The notes: generated by a model from the sequence alone, not told the origin. 64,000 nucleotides of DNA from Gammaproteobacteria bacterium UBA5109 (GCA_002414385.1 DHZH01000008.1:1-64000), one strand, 5' to 3'. Shown: positions 16,820 to 26,819, counted from the stretch's first letter. Translations and numbers: made by a program.

Positions 16820-19502
16820 ACCCCAGGCTTTTACTGACTACTTCATAGACATCCCGTGACAGATCTTCCTGTCGCATGATGCGCCGCAATTCAGCCCGCA
16901 TCAGTTCCTGTCGCAGGGGCTGATGCTTTTTCCAGTGCGTCAATGGAGTCAGCAGGCGTGAGGCAATCTGGGGATTGATTTTGTTCAGCTCAATAACCCT
17001 GTCAGCGAGAAACTGGTAACCGGAACCGGAATCGTGATGAAAACCGACCTGATTCTGGTGAGCAAAGGCACCAATGACGGAACGCACCTTGTTGGGGTTT
17101 TTAATATCAAAACTTTCATGCTCTGTCAGGCTGATCACTTCCGACAGGTTTTCCTTCAGGGCAATACCGGCCTGCATACTCAGCCATTGCTCTACCACCA
17201 AGGGCTCATGTTTCCAGCGCTGGTAGAATTCAGCAAAGGCCTGTTGTTTTAATTTTATCGATTGAGGGCTTTCAGCGTATAACATGGCTCGTAATGCCGC
17301 GCTCTGATCGGTCATATTATTTGCCAGTTCATATTGCTGATGTGCATTTGCAATCCATTCATCACCAAGCAGAACCAGGTAGTTGAGCACTGTGTTCTTC
17401 AGTGCACGTCTGGCAATATCATCAGCTTCGACTTTAAAAGGCCCATCGTCAATCATCAGCTCATAAACCTGCGCCAGTTTTGTCTGCAGTCTGCCAGCTA
17501 TTGTTTTTCTCAGATATTCACGAACTTCATGAATGGCATCGATGTCTATTACTTCAGCCAAGCCGGCGATATAAGCTTCTGAAGGCAGGATCAGCAGACG
17601 GGCCAGCATGGCATGATCAATATCTTTCTCACTGAGCGCTGTATCCAGCACCGTTTCGATTGCCTGGTAAAGACTGTCATCCACATTGTTCTGGTAGTTT
17701 TTACTGGCCATGCAGGCATGGATAATCTGCAAATAAAGCTGCTGGGCTGACTCCCAGCGTACAAATCCATCTGTATCATGTCCCATCAGAAACAGCAGTT
17801 CATCAGCTGTGTACTCCATATGCATTTTTACCGGTGCCGAAAATCCCCGCAGCAATGAGGGCACCGGTTGTTCATTGATGTCAGTAAAAACAAAAGTATG
17901 CTGCTTGTCTTTCAGGCTCAATACAGTGGTATGGGAAGAATGCTGACTGGCTACTGGATCTTCATTTTTTATTTTTAAAGGCAGCTCTTTGCCGTCTTTA
18001 CTCAGCAAGGCCATGGCAAACGGAATATAAAAATTTTCTTTCACTTCCTGTCCCGGCGTGGATGGGCAGCTTTGTTCAATGTGCAGGGTATAGCTCTTTG
18101 ACTGGGCATCATACTCACCGCTTACTTGTAGCTCAGGCGTCCCCGCCTGTGTATACCAGCGGCGGAATTGCTGCAGATCAAGTTCACTTACCCGCTCCAT
18201 GCAGCTGACAAAATCCTCAGTCGTCGCTGCCATACCGTCAAAGGTATCAAAATACAGATCCGTCCCCTTCCTGAAGAGTTCCGGCCCGAGCAGGTTGGCC
18301 AGCATCCTGACTACTTCTGCACCTTTTTCATAAATGGTCACTGTATAGAAATTTGAAATTTCCATGTAGGATTCCGGACGGACAGAGTGAGCCATCGGCC
18401 CGGCATCTTCTGCAAACTGAACCGTACGTAAAAAATTCACATCATCAATACGCTTGACTGCCCGCGAACCAACATCAGCAGAAAATTCAGCATCACGATA
18501 AACGGTAAAGCCTTCTTTCAGGCTCAGCTGAAACCAGTCCCGACAGGTCACCCGATTGCCCGACCAGTTGTGGAAATACTCATGCGCGACGATGGCTTCA
18601 ATTTTTTGAAAGGCAAAATCGGTGGAGGTCTCCTGCTTCGCCAGCACGCAGGAGGAATTAAAAATATTCAGCCCCTTGTTTTCCATGGCTCCCATGTTGA
18701 AATCATCAACTGCTACAATCATGAAAATATCCAGGTCATATTCACGACCATAGACATCCTCATCCCAGGTCATGGCCTTTTTCAGTGAGCGCATGGCAAA
18801 GTCACATTTATCCAGGTCTTTCTTCTCGACAAATATCTGCAGTTTGACTTCCCTGCCAGAGCTGGTTGTAAAGCTGTCATCCAGTGAATGCAGATTTCCT
18901 GCAACCAGGGCAAACAGATAGGATGGTTTTTTAAAGGGATCCTGCCAGATCACCCAGTGACGTCCTTTCCTGTCAGGCTCTGAACAATCCCCGCTGTCAA
19001 TATTATTGCCATTGGATAAAAGCACCGGGTAGAATTTCTTATCGGCTTCAATTCGGGTAGTAAAACTGGACAGCACATCAGGTCGATCCAGGTACCAGGT
19101 GATTTTACGAAAACCTTCTGCTTCACATTGGGTGCAGAATTTGTGATTGGATTTATACAGACCTTCAAGACTGGTGTTCATTTGCGGCAGAATACGTACG
19201 CGCGTTTCCAGTTCGAACTTGTCGGACACATCGGCAATTTTCAGTATTTCATCATTCCGGGTATATTGCTTTTCAGACAGGGTCTTGCCATCCAGGCTGA
19301 TCGCCAGTAATTCCAGCTCCTGCCCGTGTAGTTCCAGTGGGGCATTGCTGTTTTCAGACCGGGGGTTTCTGCGAATCTGCAAGCGGCTGGTGACCAGAGC
19401 CTCATCTTCAAAAAGCTGAAAATCCAGAAAGGTTTCATCAATCAGAAAGTCCGGAACCTTGTAATCCCGTAAATAAATATTTTTTGCCTGTGCTTCTCTC
19501 AT
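16818..19502 (-). CDS. pepN: aminopeptidase N (M1 family)
   Basis: PepN removes N-terminal residues from peptides in the cytoplasm. The 894-residue protein has the exopeptidase motif GAMEN in NMGAMENKGLNIF and the zinc site HEYFHNW with the downstream Glu in SLKEG. The family C-terminal helical domain is complete. Its stop codon overlaps the right arm of the inverted repeat at 16803-16819. Confidence 0.97.
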   Translation of the reverse strand: MREAQAKNIYLRDYKVPDFLIDETFLDFQLFEDEALVTSRLQIRRNPRSENSNAPLELHGQELELLAISLDGKTLSEKQYTRNDEILKIADVSDKFELETRVRILPQMNTSLEGLYKSNHKFCTQCEAEGFRKITWYLDRPDVLSSFTTRIEADKKFYPVLLSNGNNIDSGDCSEPDRKGRHWVIWQDPFKKPSYLFALVAGNLHSLDDSFTTSSGREVKLQIFVEKKDLDKCDFAMRSLKKAMTWDEDVYGREYDLDIFMIVAVDDFNMGAMENKGLNIFNSSCVLAKQETSTDFAFQKIEAIVAHEYFHNWSGNRVTCRDWFQLSLKEGFTVYRDAEFSADVGSRAVKRIDDVNFLRTVQFAEDAGPMAHSVRPESYMEISNFYTVTIYEKGAEVVRMLANLLGPELFRKGTDLYFDTFDGMAATTEDFVSCMERVSELDLQQFRRWYTQAGTPELQVSGEYDAQSKSYTLHIEQSCPSTPGQEVKENFYIPFAMALLSKDGKELPLKIKNEDPVASQHSSHTTVLSLKDKQHTFVFTDINEQPVPSLLRGFSAPVKMHMEYTADELLFLMGHDTDGFVRWESAQQLYLQIIHACMASKNYQNNVDDSLYQAIETVLDTALSEKDIDHAMLARLLILPSEAYIAGLAEVIDIDAIHEVREYLRKTIAGRLQTKLAQVYELMIDDGPFKVEADDIARRALKNTVLNYLVLLGDEWIANAHQQYELANNMTDQSAALRAMLYAESPQSIKLKQQAFAEFYQRWKHEPLVVEQWLSMQAGIALKENLSEVISLTEHESFDIKNPNKVRSVIGAFAHQNQVGFHHDSGSGYQFLADRVIELNKINPQIASRLLTPLTHWKKHQPLRQELMRAELRRIMRQEDLSRDVYEVVSKSLG

Positions 19503-19530
19503 ACCTTAAATTATTTTCATCCCAGATCAG

Positions 19531-20355
19531 TCAGTAATTTAGTGTAAGTTCATAACCACCAAACTTTCGAATGTTGATTACTCCCTTGTCCAGAATCAGA
19601 TATTGCCCCTTGATTCCCAGCAGCTTGCCATTGATTCTGGGCTCCTTATCAAAGCCAATTGACTTGATGCTTTGCGGAAATTCCCTGACCGGATAATCAA
19701 TGTGTACAGTTTTCATTCCATTCAGGGTACTCAGCGCATGGACTCCAAACCGCTCCTGCAGTTCCTGGATATCCTTACGGCATTCATCAAGCAGGCGATC
19801 CCGATCTGCGGCAAGATCCAGTTCTTCGGTTTCACCTTTCAGCATGGTACGCCAGTTGGTTTTGTCACTGATATGCTGACGAAACAGTACTTCCATAAAA
19901 CCCGATTGCTGGCGGGTTCTCACACGAAATACCGGCAAAGCCTGAATCGCTCCCTGATCTATCCAGCGGGTGGGAACCTGTGAGGCACGGGTAATCCCCA
20001 CTTTAACGCCGGAGGAATTGGCCAGGTATACAATATGATCCTGCATGCAGAACTCTTCCGCCCAGAGTGGTTCACGACAGGTGCCGGCCTCAAAATGACA
20101 TTTTTCCGGTGAGACGATACAGCTGTCGCATTGAGCCAGCTTTTGAAAACAGGGATAGCAATATCCCTGATTAAAGCTCTTGTTAGTGTTCCTGCCACAA
20201 TGAATACAATTTATCGTACCGGAAAATTCCAGGGTAATTTCATTGCCAATCAGGGGGTTTAGATCAATAGCTTGCTCGCCTATCGGCAACTGGTAGCTGA
20301 CCGGTGAATCCAGCCTGCCTTTAAGTTTGCGAATATTACCACTGGCGCTGCTCAT
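19531..20355 (-). CDS. DUF2797 family protein
   Basis: This 274-residue protein matches the DUF2797 layout: an N-terminal beta region, two Cys clusters that look like zinc sites (CIHCGRN...CYPC and CDSCIVSPEKC...), then VYLANSSGVKVGITR followed by the Arg and the RWIDQGA segment, which is reminiscent of a GIY-YIG fold. Nuclease activity is unproven. It is one base ahead of the yeaC-type gene on the same strand and downstream of it. Confidence 0.85.
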   Translation of the reverse strand: MSSASGNIRKLKGRLDSPVSYQLPIGEQAIDLNPLIGNEITLEFSGTINCIHCGRNTNKSFNQGYCYPCFQKLAQCDSCIVSPEKCHFEAGTCREPLWAEEFCMQDHIVYLANSSGVKVGITRASQVPTRWIDQGAIQALPVFRVRTRQQSGFMEVLFRQHISDKTNWRTMLKGETEELDLAADRDRLLDECRKDIQELQERFGVHALSTLNGMKTVHIDYPVREFPQSIKSIGFDKEPRINGKLLGIKGQYLILDKGVINIRKFGGYELTLNY

Positions 20356-20595
20356 TTAATGTCCACTTTTATTTTTTATTTTGCTGCGGTCAATATAGCC
20401 CACTTTTTCTTCCGCACTCAGGTGCATTTCATCATAGGCAATGATCGCTTGCAGACATAGCTCGACCTGTTCAGGGCTTAGGCGTTCACCGTTTTCCCAG
20501 CGACCCAACTCCACTGCACGTTTCAGATTCTGATGAATTTCCGGCGTAATGCTCGCCAGCAGCGCCTGCAAATTGTCCGGAGCTTCACTCATCAT
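20356..20595 (-). CDS. yeaC: YeaC family (DUF1315) protein
   Basis: A 79-residue helical protein with the family core ...NLKRAVELGRWENGERLSPEQVELCLQAIIAYDE. The function is unknown. It overlaps the start region of the rhomboid gene's stop by four bases and is followed immediately by the DUF2797 gene, giving a rhomboid-yeaC-DUF2797 operon. Confidence 0.85.
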   Translation of the reverse strand: MMSEAPDNLQALLASITPEIHQNLKRAVELGRWENGERLSPEQVELCLQAIIAYDEMHLSAEEKVGYIDRSKIKNKSGH

Positions 20596-21479
20596 GATAC
20601 CTCTTTACTCTTATAGGCTCGCTGAATTCTGCTGATGGTAGCCACAACAGCTCCATACAACACACCACATAGCAGGCCGGCAATATGCGCGGTATCAGCA
20701 ATGCTGTCCAGACCAATCATGGTAAGAATAATAAGGGCCAGCAACATGAAAAAAACCAGATTGGCCGGCAGATTGATGCCTTTGGCAGGATCAAATAACT
20801 GCCACATCCAGATATAGGCAAACAAACCGTACACCACTCCGGACATGCCGCCAAAATAAATACTGGCACTCATCAGATACTGCGCAGTATTGGATACCAG
20901 CGCCAGAATTATGATCAGAATAAGCAAAGACCAGCTTGCCTGTTTTGCTTCAATCCGGCGCCCGAATTCCCACAACCACAACATATTAAAACTCAGATGC
21001 AGGATACCTGCATGCAGGAGCATGGGGGAAATCATGTTGAGAAACTGACGAAAGGAAAAATTATTCAGGACTGCACTAATATTGATGGTGCGCGTGCCCA
21101 GGGCAAAATCCGGATACAGAAACAGGCGTACAGTATCCGAGAGAGAATTAAGCGGGGCGATAATCGCCAGCAGGCAACAAACCAGGATTAAACTGATTGT
21201 GACCGGATAACGCCACAGGGCAGCAAACAGCGAATTGGCCCCTTTGTTAAAACTGAAATATTCGGTAAAACTGGTATTATCTTCCGGGCTCGGTGCAATT
21301 TCACCGCTTTTCCACTGCTCATACAATCTCGATGCATGGGCAATATCGGCACTGCTGGCTACAGCAACAATCTGCCGATTACCATCCTGGTAAATACGGT
21401 GAGACATGCGTTGCTGCCAGAGCAAACGGCTGAACTGACTCAGATTTTCCTGTGCTTCGACGTCGAGAGCCTTAAACAT
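20592..21479 (-). CDS. GlpG-like rhomboid intramembrane serine protease
   Basis: This 295-residue protein has a soluble N-terminal domain (about 90 residues) and six membrane helices, as in GlpG. The catalytic serine is in GGMSGVVYGL (GxSG) and the histidine in DTAHIAGLLCGVLYG. The HxxxN-like segment HLSFNMLWLWEFG is present in the second helix. It would cleave single-pass membrane proteins within the inner membrane. The substrate is unknown. Confidence 0.9.
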   Translation of the reverse strand: MFKALDVEAQENLSQFSRLLWQQRMSHRIYQDGNRQIVAVASSADIAHASRLYEQWKSGEIAPSPEDNTSFTEYFSFNKGANSLFAALWRYPVTISLILVCCLLAIIAPLNSLSDTVRLFLYPDFALGTRTINISAVLNNFSFRQFLNMISPMLLHAGILHLSFNMLWLWEFGRRIEAKQASWSLLILIIILALVSNTAQYLMSASIYFGGMSGVVYGLFAYIWMWQLFDPAKGINLPANLVFFMLLALIILTMIGLDSIADTAHIAGLLCGVLYGAVVATISRIQRAYKSKEVS

Positions 21480-21511
21480 ACTGCCTTTCTATTATGTACA
21501 ATCAGGGTGAC

Positions 21512-22411
21512 TTAAGTAGAACCGGGACGCTGTGACCATCCAAGTTTACTGCGACAGGTCTCATAATAGTTATAGTCCATCGGATGTAACAAGCGTAAAC
21601 GTTCCGGCTTTTTACTGACTCTGATGCGGTCCCCGGGCTCGGCAGTATATTCAACCTGCCCGTCGCAGCTTACCTGCGGCATGGTCTGATGTCTGTCACC
21701 AACAACAATGGTTATCTCGCTTTTGCCATCAATAACCACCGGCCTGCTGCTCAGGGAATGTGGATACATTGGCACCAGCACCACCGCATCCAGCTTTGGA
21801 TGCATAATCGGCCCGCCGGCTGACATTGAATAAGCTGTCGAACCCGTGGGCGTGGCCACAATCAAACCATCCGAAGCTTGCTGATAGACAAATTCCTCAT
21901 CAATATACAGAGAAAATTCAATCATCTGTGCGGCAATACCGGGATGCAACACCACATCATTCAGGGCACAGCCAATTTCCCGCTGATTTTTATCATGCTC
22001 CAGACTGACATTCAGCAAGAAGCGCGACTCTTCCTTGTATTTCCCATCCAGCACGCGTGACAGATCATGCTGAATTTCTTCCGGCAAAATGTCAGTAAGG
22101 AAGCCAAGGCGGCCACGGTTGATGCCAACTACCGGCAGGTTCTGCTTGGCCAGGGTCCGTGCTGCTTTTAACATGCTGCCATCACCACCGACCACTATGA
22201 CCAGGTCACAATGCAGATAAAATTCTTCGGGTGCGACAACCGTCATCTGGGCAAAGGCACTGTGCCTCTGCAATAATGATGACACGGCATCGTCAATGAC
22301 GATTTTCACCCCTTCTCGTTGCAGTAAAAAGTCTGCCAGTGCATTCAGGGAATCGGTAATGCTGGCATTATCCTGGCGGGCAATTAATCCGATACTGGAA
22401 AATTCCGACAT
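21512..22411 (-). CDS. nadK: NAD kinase
   Basis: NadK phosphorylates NAD+ to NADP+. The 299-residue protein shows the GGDGSMLKAAR motif, NRGRLGFLTD, the conserved LNDVVLHPG block and TPTGSTAYSMSAGGPIMHP. It is divergent from the nucleotide-sugar dehydrogenase gene. Confidence 0.97.
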   Translation of the reverse strand: MSEFSSIGLIARQDNASITDSLNALADFLLQREGVKIVIDDAVSSLLQRHSAFAQMTVVAPEEFYLHCDLVIVVGGDGSMLKAARTLAKQNLPVVGINRGRLGFLTDILPEEIQHDLSRVLDGKYKEESRFLLNVSLEHDKNQREIGCALNDVVLHPGIAAQMIEFSLYIDEEFVYQQASDGLIVATPTGSTAYSMSAGGPIMHPKLDAVVLVPMYPHSLSSRPVVIDGKSEITIVVGDRHQTMPQVSCDGQVEYTAEPGDRIRVSKKPERLRLLHPMDYNYYETCRSKLGWSQRPGST

Positions 22412-22496
22412 GCTGTATCCAAATCAGGTTAAACAAAGCGCGAAGTATATCACGCGCAGGAGGCTCCCTAGCTATCGTTTCAGGTATGCTCAAGTC

Positions 22497-22502
22497 TATA
22501 AT
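22497..22502 (+). promoter_or_regulatory. candidate promoter -10 for the nucleotide-sugar dehydrogenase gene
   Basis: A perfect TATAAT lies 30 bases upstream of the GTG start at 22532, in the divergent region facing nadK. The -35 region is not consensus. The start codon choice is supported by AAGGA eight bases before it. Confidence 0.4.
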
Positions 22503-22531
22503 GCACGGGCACTTTAACAAGGAACAGCAGC

Positions 22532-23806
22532 GTGAAAGCGGAAAATTGTAGAATAGCCGTTATCGGACTGGGATATGTGGGTCTCCCATTACTGGTTGAA
22601 TTTGGTAAACGTTTCCCCACGCTGGGCTTTGACCTGAATACAAAGCGCATTCAGGGTCTGCAGCAATATCATGATTCCACCCTGGAAGTCAGTGCTGAAG
22701 AATTACAGCAGGCCAGTAAAGCCAGGTTTTCCAGCAAGCCTGAGGACCTGGCGGATGCCAATGTTTATATCGTCACTGTCCCGACACCCGTAGACCATCA
22801 TAAACGCCCTCTGATGCAACCCCTGGAGGAAGCCAGCAAGGCCATTGCCCCGTATCTGGACAAGGGCGACATTGTGATTTACGAATCCACGGTCTACCCG
22901 GGGGCCAGTGAAGAAATCTGTGCGCCAATCCTGGAAGCTGGCTCTGGCCTGGTGCTAAACCAGGATTTCTATCTGGGCTATAGCCCGGAACGCATAAATC
23001 CTGGTGACAAGGTGCATCGCTTAAGCAATGTCATCAAGGTTACCGCCGGCTCAACACCAGAAGCCGGCAAGTTTGTTGATGAGCTGTATCAACACGTGGT
23101 TAGCGCCGGGACCTATCCAGTAAGCAGCATTAAAGTGGCTGAAGCGGCCAAGGTAATCGAAAATACCCAGCGTGATCTGAATATTGCTCTGGTAAATGAA
23201 CTCTGCCTGATTTTTAACCTGATCGGCATCGACACCGAAGAAGTGCTGAATGCCGCTGGCAGCAAATGGAACTTTTTACCGTTTCGGCCTGGCCTGGTCG
23301 GCGGACACTGTATTGGTGTTGACCCCTACTATCTCACCTACAAAGCCGAAGAACTCGGCTATCGTCCAGAAGTCATTCTCGCCGGACGTCGTATCAATGA
23401 CGGAATGGGCGCCTACATTGCCGAGCGACTGATCAGAAAAATGACCCAGGAAAAAATCAATGTCGTTGATTCCCGCGTCTTGATTCTGGGCCTGAGCTTC
23501 AAGGAAAACACGCCTGATCTGCGCAATACCAAAGTCGTCGATCTGATCAGGACCCTGAAAGAATTCCATGTGCAGGTGGATGTTCACGATCCCTGGGTCG
23601 ATGCCAGCGATGCCCGGCAGGAATATCAGCTGGATTTACATCCAGGGCCGGAACCATCATCCTATGATGCGGTGGTAATCGCTGTCGCGCACAAGGAGTT
23701 CAAGGCCATGGGCGCGAATAAGATCCGCCAGCTTTGCAAAGCCCGGCATGTTATTTTTGACGTCAAATACCTGTTTCCACAGACTGAAGGTTTTTACCGA
23801 CTCTGA
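22532..23806 (+). CDS. nucleotide-sugar dehydrogenase, TviB/WbpA type
   Basis: This 424-residue enzyme should oxidise a UDP-N-acetylhexosamine (GlcNAc or GalNAc) at C6 to the uronic acid for surface polysaccharide. It has the Rossmann start AVIGLGYVGLPLLVEFG, the STVYPGA segment, the central KVIENTQRDLNIALVNEL helix and the catalytic Cys in GGHCIGVDPYYLT. The start is GTG. It stands alone: no glycosyltransferase or other polysaccharide gene is near. Confidence 0.9.
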   Translation: MKAENCRIAVIGLGYVGLPLLVEFGKRFPTLGFDLNTKRIQGLQQYHDSTLEVSAEELQQASKARFSSKPEDLADANVYIVTVPTPVDHHKRPLMQPLEEASKAIAPYLDKGDIVIYESTVYPGASEEICAPILEAGSGLVLNQDFYLGYSPERINPGDKVHRLSNVIKVTAGSTPEAGKFVDELYQHVVSAGTYPVSSIKVAEAAKVIENTQRDLNIALVNELCLIFNLIGIDTEEVLNAAGSKWNFLPFRPGLVGGHCIGVDPYYLTYKAEELGYRPEVILAGRRINDGMGAYIAERLIRKMTQEKINVVDSRVLILGLSFKENTPDLRNTKVVDLIRTLKEFHVQVDVHDPWVDASDARQEYQLDLHPGPEPSSYDAVVIAVAHKEFKAMGANKIRQLCKARHVIFDVKYLFPQTEGFYRL

Positions 23807-23912
23807 AGCACCGCTACTTGCGGAACAAGTCTGTAATGCAAATTAATGTGACTTGTATATCCTGCTTTGATACTGTCAGGCGTATACAAAGGCACTTAAT
23901 GCTGAATAGTCA

Positions 23913-24698
23913 ATGATCCCTGATTTTCTAGGCCGTAATCCTGAAATACTGGCGATAATAATTGCCATCGCTGGTTTTGTTGTGGCCAATGTTCTCGCTG
24001 CACTGACCGAACGCCTGCTTATCCAGCTCGACACCTATCTGCGTCATCGGGCACCTAGCCGGCTGGAACACCTTGATTTACTGATGTTACGTCAGGCCTT
24101 GCGTGGCCTGGTGTATTACGGTTCCTTGGTGTTTTTCCTCCTGCTGGCCTTGCAGACCCTGAGTATCACCATCGTGCGGGAATGGCTGAATCTGCTGCTG
24201 CAATTTGTTCCGCAGCTAATTCTTGCAGCACTGATCATTCTTTCCGGATATTTTGTCAGTATCGTTTTCCGCAACCTGTTTGCCGGCCTGATAAAAGTTA
24301 CACCTGACCACCTGGCTCCGCGGCTGTTACAGGCACTGGTAATCATCACAGCAACGCTGACCGGTCTGGCGCAAACGGCTATCGATATTTCGTTTATATC
24401 CAACGTGCTGGTGCTTTTATTGGCATTTTTTGTCGGCGGGCTTTCGCTTGCCTTTGCCCTGGGAAGCCGCCAGCTGGTGGAAAACCTTCTGGCCAGGCGC
24501 GCTCTTGACCACTACCGCATCGGCGACCTGATCCGCATCAATGAAGTAGAAGGAAGAATAGAAGAAATTCTCAGCACCGCTATTGTGCTGAAATCTGACG
24601 AGGGAATTATCACTGTCCCGGCCTCGCGCTTTGTCAGTTCCGAGGTTCTGCGCATTATTGAAACAAAACCCGGAGCGGATAATGCCGGAGAAAGTTGA
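23913..24698 (+). CDS. MscS-like mechanosensitive channel family protein
   Basis: The 261-residue protein has several hydrophobic segments (about 13-33, 65-85, 95-120, 140-160 and 165-185), then the MscS-type pore-lining helix region and beta domain: GSRQLVENLLARRALDHYRIGDLIRINEVEGRIEEILSTAIVLKSDEG. It lacks the full C-terminal cage, so it is a short family member. The following gene starts inside its last codons. Confidence 0.8.
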   Translation: MIPDFLGRNPEILAIIIAIAGFVVANVLAALTERLLIQLDTYLRHRAPSRLEHLDLLMLRQALRGLVYYGSLVFFLLLALQTLSITIVREWLNLLLQFVPQLILAALIILSGYFVSIVFRNLFAGLIKVTPDHLAPRLLQALVIITATLTGLAQTAIDISFISNVLVLLLAFFVGGLSLAFALGSRQLVENLLARRALDHYRIGDLIRINEVEGRIEEILSTAIVLKSDEGIITVPASRFVSSEVLRIIETKPGADNAGES

Positions 24699-25497
24699 CC
24701 CGCTCATACTGAAATTTGCCACTGAACGGCCGGATGAACTGGCCGGCATCCTGGCAGGCGCCAATCCTGGAGAGCTGGCGCAGCTCTTTACCGACCTGCC
24801 GGCCGATAAAGCCGCTATGCTGGCCACCCGACTTCCCAGTTGGCAACTCAGCAGTCTGTTAAACAAACTGTCTTCAGAAAACGGCAGGGACCTGCTGATT
24901 GCTGCCAGTACCAGCGACGGTATTGCTATTGTTTCGCATCTGCCGGAGTCCCGTTACCCGGCAATATTATCGGTCTGTAACGAAGAGGAAAAAGCAAAGT
25001 TACGTAAACTGTTTGACTTCCCTTCTCACAGTCTGGCCTCACTCGCCTTGCCGCAATTTATCAGTGCTGAAGCAAGTCTGAGCTGCGAAGATTTTTCCCG
25101 CCAGCTGTCACAGAATGACGACACACGACCACAACCTATCTTTGTTGTTGATGAACAGGGTAAATACCTCGGCCGCCTGTCATTGCAGGCAGTGTTTTCT
25201 GTCAAAAACCGGAAAAAACAACTGCTTGACGTGATGACTCGTGTCGAAGCGCTCAGCGGGATGACCAGTGCCGATACCGCTCTGGGTTCGCGATTATGGA
25301 CCCAGCATCTTGAACTTGCGGTAGTCGACAACCGGCACCGTCTGCTTGGAGTGGTCAACAGATCATTGCTGCAGCAGGTTGCTGGCAATAAAGCTGCAGG
25401 CGAATTCAGTACCGAACGCCTGTTTTCCGAACTGGCTACCGATTACCTCAATGCCTGCGGTCATCTGCTTGAGTCTGTCCTGGGGAAAAGACCGTGA
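24682..25497 (+). CDS. soluble MgtE-N/CBS protein without a transport domain
   Basis: From the ATG at 24682 (GGAG seven bases before) the protein has 271 residues. The first ~110 resemble the MgtE N-terminal helical repeat (ERPDELAGILAGANPGELAQLFTDLPADKAAMLATRLP). The next ~120 resemble a CBS pair (PIFVVDEQGKYLGRLSL and ELAVVDNRHRLLGVVNR). No membrane helices follow. It overlaps the channel gene by 17 bases and the next, complete MgtE gene by four, so it may be a regulatory partner. Confidence 0.8.
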   Translation: MPEKVDPLILKFATERPDELAGILAGANPGELAQLFTDLPADKAAMLATRLPSWQLSSLLNKLSSENGRDLLIAASTSDGIAIVSHLPESRYPAILSVCNEEEKAKLRKLFDFPSHSLASLALPQFISAEASLSCEDFSRQLSQNDDTRPQPIFVVDEQGKYLGRLSLQAVFSVKNRKKQLLDVMTRVEALSGMTSADTALGSRLWTQHLELAVVDNRHRLLGVVNRSLLQQVAGNKAAGEFSTERLFSELATDYLNACGHLLESVLGKRP

Positions 25498-26780
25498 ACC
25501 TGACCAGCAGTATTCGCGATTACTACATAAACAACTTCCCGGCCGACGCAGTGGACCTGCTGGAACGTGAAGAGAATCCTGGTGAAATATTTACCAGCAT
25601 TTCAGACAAAAGCATTGCCCGTCTGTTTGAATATGTTGATCCGGCCAGCCTGAAAATACTGTTTCTGGCGCTCAGTCCGGAACGGCAAACCAGAGTACTG
25701 CAGCTGGTCAGTATTCGTTGTGCCCTGTTGATATTGCGCGATCTTTCGGCAGACGAAAGAAAAGCGACAGTGAAAAGTCTGCCGGCTTCCGTGCAAAAAG
25801 AATTCAATCAGTTACTGGAAATTCCCAGCCATACAGCTGGACGCTTCATGGATCGCGTACAGGTCACCGCGCATGGCGACCAGACTGTCAGGCAGACACT
25901 GGAATCGATTCGCCAGTCCAGCGCCCACAGGATTCGTTCCCTGTATCTGGTTACCCGGGACGGGGTTCTGACCGGACGGGTCGATTTGCAGGATATGGCA
26001 CTCGCATCAGCCGATGCGCCAATGGAAGAACTGAACCAGCCAGTGAAGGATGTAGCCTATCTTAATTCGACCGAAGATGAACTGGTCGACCTGTTTGACC
26101 GCTCACGTCTGGATTCCATCCCCGTGGTTGATCATGATTTCAAACTTATCGGTATTATTCGTTACACCAATCTGTTTCAGGCAGCGGAAGATGCTGCCAG
26201 CGCCGACATTCAGCGCATGGTGGGTGTGAGTGCAGACGAGCGCGCCCTGTCGCCTCCCCTGTTTGCCGTCAAACGCCGGATCATCTGGTTGCATATCAAT
26301 CTGCTGACTGCATTCCTGGCCGCGGCAGTTGTTGGCCTTTTCGAATCCACCATCGCCCAGTTCACGGCGCTGGCTATCCTGCTGCCTGTGGTTGCCGGCC
26401 AGTCAGGCAATGCCGGTTCCCAGGCGCTGGCAGTTACCATGCGTGGCCTGGCTTTGCGTGAAGTGAGTACGCTGCACTGGCGTGCCATCATGAGCAAGGA
26501 AGTCAGAATTGGTCTGATTAACGGCAGTATACTTGCCATCACCTGCGGTCTGGGTGTCTGGTTATGGAGTCAATCCTGGGGGCTGGCACTGGTCATTGCC
26601 ATCGCCATGGTGACGGCCATGTTGATTGCCGGCATATCAGGAGCCCTTGTACCCATGGTGCTGTCCCGCATGGGCCAGGATCCGGCTACCGCAGCATCAA
26701 TTATTCTGACCACCGTCACTGATGTCGCCGGTTTTCTGGCGTTTCTTGGTACCGCCACCTTACTGGCAGGCTTACTTTGA
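25494..26780 (+). CDS. mgtE: MgtE family magnesium transporter
   Basis: The 428-residue protein has an MgtE-N helical domain (about 1-115), a CBS pair (about 120-240) and five membrane helices. The pore signature LPVVAGQSGNAGSQALAVTMRGL and the DPATAASIILTTVTDVAGF segment with the Mg2+-coordinating Asp are intact. The start is a GTG at 25494 that overlaps the stop of the upstream MgtE-N/CBS gene. In known MgtE, cytoplasmic Mg2+ bound to the N and CBS domains closes the pore. Confidence 0.92.
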   Translation: MNLTSSIRDYYINNFPADAVDLLEREENPGEIFTSISDKSIARLFEYVDPASLKILFLALSPERQTRVLQLVSIRCALLILRDLSADERKATVKSLPASVQKEFNQLLEIPSHTAGRFMDRVQVTAHGDQTVRQTLESIRQSSAHRIRSLYLVTRDGVLTGRVDLQDMALASADAPMEELNQPVKDVAYLNSTEDELVDLFDRSRLDSIPVVDHDFKLIGIIRYTNLFQAAEDAASADIQRMVGVSADERALSPPLFAVKRRIIWLHINLLTAFLAAAVVGLFESTIAQFTALAILLPVVAGQSGNAGSQALAVTMRGLALREVSTLHWRAIMSKEVRIGLINGSILAITCGLGVWLWSQSWGLALVIAIAMVTAMLIAGISGALVPMVLSRMGQDPATAASIILTTVTDVAGFLAFLGTATLLAGLL

Positions 26781-26819
26781 AACACTCATTTATATATGGG
26801 GGATTGGACTGAACTTGAA

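Noticed and set aside
24631..24681. Earlier start for the MgtE-N/CBS gene
   Set aside because: It lies deeper in the channel gene without a ribosome site; the ATG at 24682 has one and gives the usual N-terminus.
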